This document shows, in pieces, positions 17,233 through 26,900 of a DNA stretch of 64,000 bases. Source of the DNA: Elainella saxicola E1 (GTDB lineage Bacteria; Cyanobacteriota; Cyanobacteriia; Elainellales; Elainellaceae); contig LUGL01000016.1 of the NCBI GenBank assembly GCA_002796835.1, forward strand, positions 1 through 64,000, written 5' to 3'. How positions within the stretch are numbered: the first letter of the stretch is position 1; each line of letters starts with the position of its first letter. The notes under the pieces were generated by a model, which was not told where the DNA came from, made no database searches, and saw only the letters and a list, made by a program, of their open reading frames with translations. A program made the translations under genes and the position numbers.

Positions 17233-19245
17233 ATGACAGCATTCGTATCAGTTGATCAGGTTGATAAAGTATTTCCACTGGGTGGTGGCAATGAATATGT
17301 GGCGCTGAAAGGCATCGATCTCAGCATCAAAAAAGGGGAATTTATTTCCCTGATCGGCCACTCTGGCTGCGGCAAGTCTACTTTACTCAATATGATCGCA
17401 GGTCTGGATTTGCCCACCGATGGTGTTGTATTGCTGGATGGGGAAAGCGTCAAGCGGCCCGGTCCCGACAAGATGGTGGTGTTTCAAAACTACTCTTTGC
17501 TGCCCTGGATGACCGTGCGGGAAAATATTACCTTGGCCGTCGATGAGGTGATGCGCGATATCCCTAAGGCTGAACGGGACCAAATTGTGCAGCAGCATAT
17601 CGATATGGTGGGTCTGCAACCCCATGCCGATAAACAGCCTGCCATGCTCTCTGGGGGACAGAAACAGCGGGTAGCGATCGCTCGTGCTCTGGCAATTCGG
17701 CCTAAGCTGCTGCTGCTGGATGAACCGTTTGGCGCATTGGATGCCTTAACGCGCGGTAACCTGCAAGAGCAGTTGATGAGAATCTGCGAAGAGAATCATG
17801 TGACTGCGGTGATGGTGACGCATGATGTCGATGAGGCGGTGTTGCTGAGCGATCGCATCGTCATGTTGACCAACGGACCCGGTTCCAACATTGGTGGCAT
17901 TCTGGAAGTCGATATTCCGCGTCCCCGCAAGCGCATGGAAGTGGTGAAGCATCCCAGCTATTACAGTTTGCGGAGTGAAATCATCTATTTCCTGAATCAG
18001 CAGAAGCGAGTCAAGAAGATCAAAGCCCGCAAGGTTTCGGTGATTGCGCGGCATGGTTTGGAAAAAGTGAATCTGGACATTGGCTATGTGCCGCTGACGG
18101 CCTGCGCTCCGGTGGCGATCGCCAAAGAGAAAGGCTTCTTCCAGAAACATGGTCTGGATGAAGTGACGCTGGTGCGGGAAACGAGCTGGCGCGGCATTGT
18201 CGATGGTCTGGTGGGCGGCTATCTGGATGCGGCGCAAATGCCTTCTGGGATGCCGGTCTGGTTGAGCACAGGTGGACACCAGGAAAAACCAATTCCCGTG
18301 GTGAGCAGCTTGACCATGACCCGGAATGGAAATGCCATCACGCTCGATCGCAAGTTTTATGAGCAGAATATTCGCACGGCTGCTGACTTCAAGCGGTATC
18401 TGCGCGAAACGCCCAATCAACGGCATACCCTGGGTATGGTCCATCCTTCTTCGATGCATAACATCCTGTTGCGCTACTGGTTGGCCGCAGGTGGTATCGA
18501 TCCCGATCATGATGTGCAGCTCAAGACGATTCCTCCGGCTCAAATGGTGGCTGACCTGAAAGCTGGAACGATCGATGGATTTTGTGTGGGTGAACCCTGG
18601 AATGTGCGGGCTGCCATGGAGGAAATTGGCTTTACCGTAGCGACTGACCTCGACATCTGGGTGGGACACCCCGGCAAGGTGCTGGGCGTGCGGGAAGATT
18701 GGGCGAATGCTTATCCCAATACTCACATTGCGTTAGTCAAAGCGTTACTGGAGGCTTGTCACTTCTGCAATGATCCCAATAATGCAGCTGAGATTCGGCA
18801 AATCTTGGCAGGCCCAAATTATGTCAGCACCAGTCCAGACTATATTCACCTCACCGATCCGATCGATTTTCGACGCGATCCAGAGCATCCGTTGAGTGGC
18901 TATGCCCATCACCAGTTCTTTGGCCAGGGTGTTAACCGTCCCAGTCGGACTGAAACGCTGTGGACCATGACCCAATTGGCTCGCTGGGGAGATACTCCTT
19001 TACCGCGCAACTGGATGGAAATTATTGAACGGGTTTGTCGAGTCAGCGTGTTCAGCATTGCGGCACGAGAATTGGGCTTCCTGGATATTTCCACCTTTAG
19101 CCGTGGGCCGATTCAGTTGTTTGATGGCACGGTCTTCAAGTCTGATACAGACCCGATCGACTATCTCAACAGTCAGGCCATTAAGCGGGATTTCAGCGTC
19201 GCCGAAGTGGTTTTGGATGCCCGTCCTACCCCTCGCGTTGCTTAG
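17233..19245 (+). CDS. cmpC: ABC transporter ATPase fused to substrate-binding-like domain, CmpC/NrtC family
   Basis: Walker A GHSGCGKST, LSGGQKQRVAIARALA, then a C-terminal CmpA-like domain (DIGYVPLTACAPVAIAKEKGFFQKHGLDEVTLVRE). Confidence 0.88.
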   Translation: MTAFVSVDQVDKVFPLGGGNEYVALKGIDLSIKKGEFISLIGHSGCGKSTLLNMIAGLDLPTDGVVLLDGESVKRPGPDKMVVFQNYSLLPWMTVRENITLAVDEVMRDIPKAERDQIVQQHIDMVGLQPHADKQPAMLSGGQKQRVAIARALAIRPKLLLLDEPFGALDALTRGNLQEQLMRICEENHVTAVMVTHDVDEAVLLSDRIVMLTNGPGSNIGGILEVDIPRPRKRMEVVKHPSYYSLRSEIIYFLNQQKRVKKIKARKVSVIARHGLEKVNLDIGYVPLTACAPVAIAKEKGFFQKHGLDEVTLVRETSWRGIVDGLVGGYLDAAQMPSGMPVWLSTGGHQEKPIPVVSSLTMTRNGNAITLDRKFYEQNIRTAADFKRYLRETPNQRHTLGMVHPSSMHNILLRYWLAAGGIDPDHDVQLKTIPPAQMVADLKAGTIDGFCVGEPWNVRAAMEEIGFTVATDLDIWVGHPGKVLGVREDWANAYPNTHIALVKALLEACHFCNDPNNAAEIRQILAGPNYVSTSPDYIHLTDPIDFRRDPEHPLSGYAHHQFFGQGVNRPSRTETLWTMTQLARWGDTPLPRNWMEIIERVCRVSVFSIAARELGFLDISTFSRGPIQLFDGTVFKSDTDPIDYLNSQAIKRDFSVAEVVLDARPTPRVA

Positions 19246-19252
19246 TTCAGAT

Positions 19253-19290
19253 CTGTAGGAGTGGTATTCACTCCGGTGAGTCTCCTACAG
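19253..19290 (+). promoter_or_regulatory. Stable hairpin in cmpC-cmpD intergenic region
   Basis: CTGTAGGAG ... CTCCTACAG, extendable to AGATCTGTAGGAG / CTCCTACAGGTCT with one G.U pair; no T-run. Confidence 0.55.
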
Positions 19291-19315
19291 GTCTACTAAC
19301 TTCTCAGTTAATTGC

Positions 19316-20308
19316 ATGGATCCATATCTCAATCATTCTGGCAAGATGGAAAACATGGCATCACTTAACTCTGCAAATTCGGCCCTGCATTTTGAAACTG
19401 AACCGAATTACGGAAATAGAATATCCACGAATGGAACGTTAGGAATGACGCAAACAGTACAGCCCGATATACAAAAAACTCGCAAGATTAGTGAACCAGG
19501 TCCAACCTCAGTAGATCCCAATGGTTTCTTAGTGGTTGATAATGTCACTAAGGTTTATCCAACCGCGAAAGGTCCATTTGTCGTACTTGATGGAATTAAC
19601 CTGACCATTAACGAAGGAGAATTTATTTGCTTGATCGGCCATTCCGGCTGCGGCAAGACTACGCTTCTCAACATGGTTTCTGGCTTCAATACCCCATCTA
19701 CTGGGCAAGTGCGGCTGCAAGGTCAACCTATCACCAAACCTGGTCCCGATCGCATGGTGGTGTTCCAAAACTATGCGCTGCTACCCTGGATGACCGTTAC
19801 TGATAATGTATACCTGGCTGTTGATTCGGTGTATCCTGACAAGCCTGAAGTCGAAAAACGGGAGATTGTGCGGGAACATTTGGCGATGGTTGGTTTAACC
19901 GAAGCCGCAGATAAGAAAATCACCCAAATTTCAGGTGGGATGAAACAGCGGGTGTCGATCGCTCGTGCCTTGTCAATTCGCCCGAAGTTGCTGATTCTCG
20001 ATGAACCGTTCGGGGCATTGGATGCGATCACCAAAGAGGAACTGCAAGAAGAGCTGCTGAAAATTTGGAGTGATCATCGCTGCACAGTTTTGATGATTAC
20101 CCACGATATTGATGAGGCTCTGTTCCTGGCCGATCGACTCGTGATGATGACCAATGGTCCTAGCGCCAAAATTGGTGAAGTGATGACGATTCACTTTCCG
20201 CGTCCGCGCGATCGAGCTCGCATTATGGAAGATCCAGAATATTACGATCTGCGCAACTACGCTCTGGATTTTCTCTACAACCGCTTTGCCCACGACGACG
20301 ACGAATAA
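19316..20308 (+). CDS. cmpD: ABC transporter ATP-binding protein, CmpD/NrtD family
   Basis: GHSGCGKTTLLNMVSGF, ISGGMKQRVSIARALSIRPKLLILDEPFGALDA; true start may be internal. Confidence 0.87.
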   Translation: MDPYLNHSGKMENMASLNSANSALHFETEPNYGNRISTNGTLGMTQTVQPDIQKTRKISEPGPTSVDPNGFLVVDNVTKVYPTAKGPFVVLDGINLTINEGEFICLIGHSGCGKTTLLNMVSGFNTPSTGQVRLQGQPITKPGPDRMVVFQNYALLPWMTVTDNVYLAVDSVYPDKPEVEKREIVREHLAMVGLTEAADKKITQISGGMKQRVSIARALSIRPKLLILDEPFGALDAITKEELQEELLKIWSDHRCTVLMITHDIDEALFLADRLVMMTNGPSAKIGEVMTIHFPRPRDRARIMEDPEYYDLRNYALDFLYNRFAHDDDE

Positions 20309-20336
20309 GTTGGATCGAGACACAATTGCCTTGGTT

Positions 20337-20362
20337 AAGGGTGGGTATTCCCCACCTTTTTT
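20337..20362 (+). terminator. Rho-independent terminator after cmpD
   Basis: GGTGGG-TATTC-CCCACC followed by TTTTTT. Confidence 0.7.
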
Positions 20363-20430
20363 CTTGCTGTCTTTTGAGCCAAAATTGGTATAGAGCAAAC
20401 TATAGAGTGAAACTTAAAAACTCAAATAGG

Positions 20431-20916
20431 ATGGAAAAAGCAACGTTTGGTGCAGGCTGTTTCTGGGGCGTTGAAGATAAATTTTGCGCAGTTCAGGGCG
20501 TGATTGCAACTTCAGTTGGATACATGGGCGGACATTTTGAAAATCCCAGCTACCTCGATGTGCTCTCTCGCATCACCGGTCACGCCGAAGTTGCACAAAT
20601 TGAGTACGACCCAAGTGTCGTATCCTATAACGCTCTCCTGACTATTTTCTGGGATATCCATGATCCGACCAGCCTGAATCGCCAGGGACCCGATCGCGGA
20701 GAACAATATCGATCGGTAATTTTTTATCACACCCCGGAGCAGCGGCTTGCCGCAGAACAATCTAAACAGACACTGCAACGATCTGGTCGGTATGACAAAC
20801 CAATTGTCACCCAAATTCAACCTGCTTCCGCTTACTGGTTGGCAACTGAAGACCATCAGCAATATTTGGCCAAGAGACGCCTTGCCAAAGCAGCATCGAA
20901 TACAGCATCAAATTAA
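20431..20916 (+). CDS. msrA: peptide-methionine (S)-S-oxide reductase MsrA
   Basis: MEKATFGAGCFWGVEDKF ... GYMGGHFENPSYLDV ... GHAEVAQIEYDP. Confidence 0.95.
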   Translation: MEKATFGAGCFWGVEDKFCAVQGVIATSVGYMGGHFENPSYLDVLSRITGHAEVAQIEYDPSVVSYNALLTIFWDIHDPTSLNRQGPDRGEQYRSVIFYHTPEQRLAAEQSKQTLQRSGRYDKPIVTQIQPASAYWLATEDHQQYLAKRRLAKAASNTASN

Positions 20917-20970
20917 GGGCTGCCAATCCTGATTCGATCGGCAACCCTTTGCTCTGAAAATCCAGCAGGT

Positions 20971-23900
20971 TTAACCCACCACCATCACTTCACCCTTTAA
21001 CATGCGCTGAGCTGCATCCAGCAACATTTCTTCCAGATAGGGTTTAGTGAAGTACCCTTTTGCACCCAATTGAACCGCCATTTGACGGTGACGATCGGCC
21101 CCACGAGAAGTCAACATCGCGATCGGCAGGTGGCTGAGATGGGGGTCTTTTTGGATGCGGGACAGCAGTTCTAAACCATCCATTCTCGGCATTTCAATAT
21201 CGCAGAATACCAGGTCGCAAGGTAAGCCCGATCGCAGTTTCTCCCAGGCTTCCTGACCATCCCGCGCTTGCTCAACCCGATAGCCAACTTTGCTGAAGGT
21301 CATCGACAACAGTTCACGCACCGTAATCGAGTCATCCACAATTAGCACCGTCGGTTCGCTGGCAACCACGGGTTCGGGTGGCAGTTGTTCACCCTTATCC
21401 CACAGCAGTGAACCTGGTTCTCGGCGAATGCGACCCTGCCACAGATCGATCAGTTCCAACACGTCGGCGATCGGCATAATTCGCCCATCCCCTAATACGG
21501 TGGCCCCTGCTACGCCAATTGGTTTCGGCACGGGTCCTTCTAGCTGCTTGATTACAATTTCCTGTTCGCCCAACACCTGATCGACTTGCAGAGCCAAGAA
21601 ATTGCCAGCACTTCGCAGCACCACGATCGAAATAATGTCTTCTTCCTGGTTGCCACCGTAAACACTGCCTCGGCCTAAGACCCGGTTGTAGCGTAACAAT
21701 TCTGCCAGAGGTTGGAATGGCAGCAAAATGTCGCGCCATTGAATACATTGCCGTCCTTGTTCATCGGTCTGGATCCGCTCTTTGGGCACGTCCAGCATGT
21801 CTTCAACCCCATCCATTGGGAAGGCGATCCGAGCTCGGTTGCTGATGCAGCAGAGTGCTTTCGAAATACTTAGTGTCAGCGGTAGCCGGATAGTAAATGT
21901 TGTGCCCTTGCCAATTACAGAGTCAATGTTGATTGTGCCGCGAATCTCATTCAAGTTATTCCGCACCACATCCAAACCCACGCCGCGACCGCGTAAGTCA
22001 TCAGCCTGATCGACCGTACTAAAACCATGATGGAAAAGCAGATCGTAAGTATCCAACCGCGACATTTCACGCGCTTGCGTTGCGGTGATCACTCCTTTAG
22101 CTAAAGCTTTAGCCCTAACCGTTTCTGGATTGATGCCTGCCCCATCATCGCTGACCGAAATCACGGTTTGGTTCCCTTGGTGGAAGGTGCGAATCGTAAT
22201 GCGGCCCGTGGGTGACTTGCCTGAGGCAATCCGCTGTTCGGGCGTCTCAATGCCGTGGGCGATCGCATTATTAACCAAATGGGTCATGGGGTCATACAAC
22301 AACTCCACGATCATCTTGTCGATCAGGGTGTCGCGGCCTTCGATCACCAGTTCAGCTTGCTTACCATATTTCAACGAGTTATCTCGCACCCCACGCGGTA
22401 GACGATCGGCAGTTTGAGAGAACGGTACCATTCGAGAGCGGGTCAGCCCCTCTTGCAGTTGCGTAGTAATCTGCCGGAAGTTGCGCGTCACCTGATCTGT
22501 TTCTTCCACCACGAAGTCAATGTCAGACGCAGACTCTCGCACTCGCACAATCAGCTCGATCATCTCTTGCGAGAGAGTATGGAAGCCAGTAAACCGATCC
22601 ATTTCCAGGGCGTCAAAACTTGCACCTGTGGCATGGTTGGTCTGTCCGGACGGGCTAAAGCCACTAATTGGCGTAAAAACTGGCTGACCTCGGCGGCTAG
22701 AAAGCAAAGAACTTTCCAATAAAGACCGTTCATATAGATCGCGCATTCGCTGACCCACATCGCTCAGTTGTTGCACCTGATAGAGCAAATTATCAAGGAA
22801 TTGCCGTAACCGTTCTTCTGCCTGCTCCAAGCTGTTGCGGTTCACCACCATTTCCCCAACCAGGTTGTTGAGGTTATCCAGATGTTTGACCGAAACCCGC
22901 ATGGTTTGTTCGCTGAGGCCACTGCGACGATTGGGACGGCGATTTGCGGCAGCGGGAGATTTGCGTGCCGGAGAAGATCCCATTCCTAGCGTTTGATCGG
23001 CATCCTGAAGTAAGGCTTCCAGATCGCTAAACTCATCTTCCACTTCGGCTTTAGCGCTAGCTGGGACAGGAGGAGCCAGGGTGACTTCGGGTGGCAGTGC
23101 AACAGGCGGTGTGTCCTCTAATAAAGCATCCAAATCAGCAAAGTCATCGGTTTCAGCAGCAATTTCTTCCGGTGGATCTTCATGGATGGCGGTTACCGGA
23201 AAACTATCTTCTGCGAGGACAGCCTCTAAATCATCGAACGCAACTGGCTCAGCTGCATCCTGCTCAGATAACAGCGCATCCAAATCATCCATTTCGCTAG
23301 ATTCATGGGTGAGCAGCGCATCCCAATCCTCTAAATCGCTATTCGACAGCCCTGTATCAGCAGCGATCGATAAATCCGGAGATTCCAGATCCAGAAATCC
23401 ATCCAGATCTTCTAATTCCGGTTCCAGGACGATCGGTTCTGCCAATTCTGTGGGTTCAATCTCGACTGCTTCTGGTTCGAGGTCAGCTAATCCGAAGTCT
23501 AGTTCTGAGAGCGCTTCATTATCGCGATCGGCTGATTCACTCAGCAGAAAATCAGCATCATTCAATTCACCTGAGGCATCTGCGAAATCAAAATCATCGA
23601 TCGAGTCATTGGCAGTCGCATTTGCTGCAAAGAATGCAGAACCGGCAGCTAAACCTAAACCGGCGATGCCCAACCCAGCAAGATCGTTCGATTCATCTGC
23701 GCTAGGCAGGGATGATTCTGCATCATCACCTGAGTCATCACCAAAGTCATCAAAGCTCAACTCATTGAGATCGAATGTGGGTTCGGTTTCTGCCAATTCG
23801 GTGTCAAACAACGAATCTGCCGTAAATTCTGTAGAGGTTGCTTGATCGAAGTCCAAATCATTCAGCTCTAAAGATGCCTCATCTGCTCCAGCAGCAGCAT

Positions 23901-26900
23901 CCGAGAAGAGATCTAGATCAGAACCACCAGTTTCCCCTTCCAAGAAGAGATCTAGACCAGAATCACTAGCTTCCCCTTCCGAGAAGAGATCTAGATCAGA
24001 GCCGCTAGTTTCCCCTTCTGAGAAAAGTTCTAAATCAAAATCACTAGTTTCCTTATCAAAGAGCAGCTCAGCCGCTGGACTTTCCTCTGGCTCTGCACCC
24101 AGCTCCAGATCAAAATCAGAGGTGAACTGATCTGCTGCTACGGCATCTGATTCTGAGCCCAAGTCGAGCTCAAACTCTTCTGTCAAATCACTGGGCTCAT
24201 TTCCAAAGCCCAGGCCAAAACCATCTGTCAGACTGTTGGCGTCATCAGCGTTTAAGTCCAGGCCAAAACTATCTGTTGCATCATTGGAAGTTTCAGTACC
24301 CAGCTCCAGATCAAAATCATTATCAAAACTACTTGGCGCTTCAGCACCCAAATTCAGATCAATGCTGTCTGTTGGCTGAGCCGCATTCAGGGATTCGACA
24401 TCATCCGCACCAAAATCTAGATCAAAGCTATTGGCTAGGCTGTCTGAATCCGCAACTCCCAAATCCAGATCAAAACTATTGGTTAGGCTATCTGGATCCG
24501 CAGCTCCCAAATCCAGATCAAAATCATCAGCTGCAACTTCAGCTTCAGTGCTTGCCTCGAAGTCAAAACTATCTGTCAGGCTACTTAGGTTCAGGTCATC
24601 TGCATGATTAGCATTGGGATCTAAGTCAAAGCTTGAAGCTAAGCTATCTGCCTCACCAGTCCCAAAATCCAGTTCAAAGTTATCGGTTGTCCCTTCTGCT
24701 TCAGAACTTAAATCCAGCCCAAAGTTATCGGTTGTCCCTTCTGCTTCAGCCCCGAAATCCAGCTCAAAGCCGTCTGTCAGGTTCGCTAAATCTAGATCGT
24801 TCGCAGCATTAGAAATGTCCGGCTCGCCCTCAAACAAATCTAGGCTCGTTTCAGTTGGCTCTAAATCAAAGTCTGCCAATTCTGCCTCTGCTGCCCCTTC
24901 TGTTTCAAGCTCTGTTTCAAGCTCTGTTTCGAGCAACACTGGATCAACTGTCTCATCCAGCCCAATGTCATCAAAATTAAGACTTGGCTCGGTTGCATTT
25001 TCATCCGACTCGTCGGAAGTAAACCAGTTGAAACCATCTCCTGAGCGATCGCTATCGATGCTTAAATCGGCGAGGTCATCCGAAAGCTCAAACTCTGCTA
25101 AATCGATCGACTCAGCAGGGATCGCATCTGCATCTGCAGCTAAATCCAGGCCAAATGCGTTGTCTAGGCCAACCGACTCAAAGGCAATATCTTCTTCTAC
25201 AGCCATGTTTTGGGCAGCGGGTTCTTCGTTATCGGCGAACCAGTTGAGATCCAAATCTGAGGGCAGGGGAGCGTTGCTTAGCTCATGATTTGGCTCGATC
25301 GCAGCAGACCAGGCGTCCATTCCCAGCTCATCTGACAAATCAAGGTTCAGAGTTTCGGAAGCATCAGCTGCTTCTGTCAAACCAGGGATGTTGAAATCAG
25401 CAGACTCGCTACTATCGGTCAAAGCCTCGAAGCCCAAGTCATCCGATCCAATTTCGGGATCCTCTAGATGGAATGCCACCAACTCAGAGCTGTCTAAAAG
25501 CTCCTCATCACCAAGGTCAGTGACATCCAGGGCAAAGTCTGCCAGATTCAGTTCATCTGTTTGATTCAATGCAGCTTCAGGCTGAACAAACGGATTGTCA
25601 TCCTGCCAATTCAGGTCAGCGACAGAGTCCGTAGTCGATGAATCAAACGAGAATAGGTCGGCTATCTCACTAGCGGGTTGACCCCATTCCGCTGCTTCGC
25701 TGGCTAAGCTGTTGAATTCTTCTGTATCAGCATCAGACCAAGGATCAGAGAGTGGTTGCGGCACAAAGGAATCAGATGTCGCTTCTTCCTCTGGTTGCTC
25801 TAATTCTTCTGATGCCGCTAGTTCTGGAATGTCGATCGCATTAGAGGAATCTAGAAATGTATTATCTGGATCCGTTGCAAACCCTAAATCATCGAAGGAA
25901 TTTTCTGAAAAGTTGAGATTGGCTTCCTGATCGCCATTGTCAGGATTCAAATCATCAAGATTCAGCTCGCCAAAATTGAGATCGCCACCTAACTCAGAGT
26001 CAGCAAAGTTCAGGTCAGAAGGTTCAGCAGTGGTTTCCGAAGTTTCTGAGCCAAATAGATCGAGATCATTGGCTAGATCGATCGTTGGAGATCCTTCAGC
26101 CTCTAGATTCAGTTCAGGCATGTCTAACGCATTAGAGCCACCGAGTTCTGAATCTAAATCAAATTCAGGCAACGCTGCCGCATTGAGATCGCCACTTAAA
26201 TCCAGATCTGAGAAGTCCAGGTCAGAGGGTTCAGCGGCAGTTTCTGAGCCAAATAGGTCGAAATCATTGGCCAGATCGATCGCTGGGGATTCCTCGTTTT
26301 CTAGACTCAGCTTAGGGATATCCAGATCGTTAGAGCCACCGAGTTCTGCATCTAAGTCAAATTCAGGTAAGGTTTCTGCGTCAGTAACACCAGAGGTTAA
26401 CCAGTCTTCAGTAGAACTTTCGTTCAATGCGATATTTTGTTCCAGGGTTTCCGACGTGCTTGCTAACCCAGAATCAGTTAATTCAGAATCAGTCAACTCG
26501 GAATCACTGAGGTCAAAACCATCGAAGGCAGAACCATCAAGATCTGTAAAGAGTGCATCGAGATTGGGTGATCTATCCTCTCCCTGATCTGACCCCAAGT
26601 CAGCCGCTTCATTTTCTGCCGCAAACATTGCAAACGGATCGGTATCATCTGAAGTCGCGGGTTCCAATCCAGATAAATCAAGAAACAGGTCATCCTCTGG
26701 AGCAATTTCCTCATCGGTGCCAAAGTTGAAGTCGATCGATTCTGTGTTCTCTGGTGGAGCTAGCTGCATGCCGTTCAGCAAACCAGACAAATCTTCTGTC
26801 TCTTCCAACAGCAGATCTTCTGATTGCTCCTGAAACAGCAGATCGGAAAGATCACTTTCTTCCTCAAAACTTGGTTCAGCGGATGGTTCTATGATTTCTG

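Noticed and set aside
17746-18726. 326-aa minus-strand ORF
   Set aside because: Antisense to cmpC, His/Ile/Gln-rich shadow ORF
14713-20308. Calling the transporter nrtABCD (nitrate)
   Set aside because: The substrate-binding protein reads closer to CmpA and no nirA/narB is present; left as a phylogeny check
23081-26587. Long Ser/Lys-rich plus-strand ORFs (23081-23845, 24614-25288, 25712-25930, 25937-26587)
   Set aside because: Antisense shadow of the acidic low-complexity linker of the minus-strand kinase
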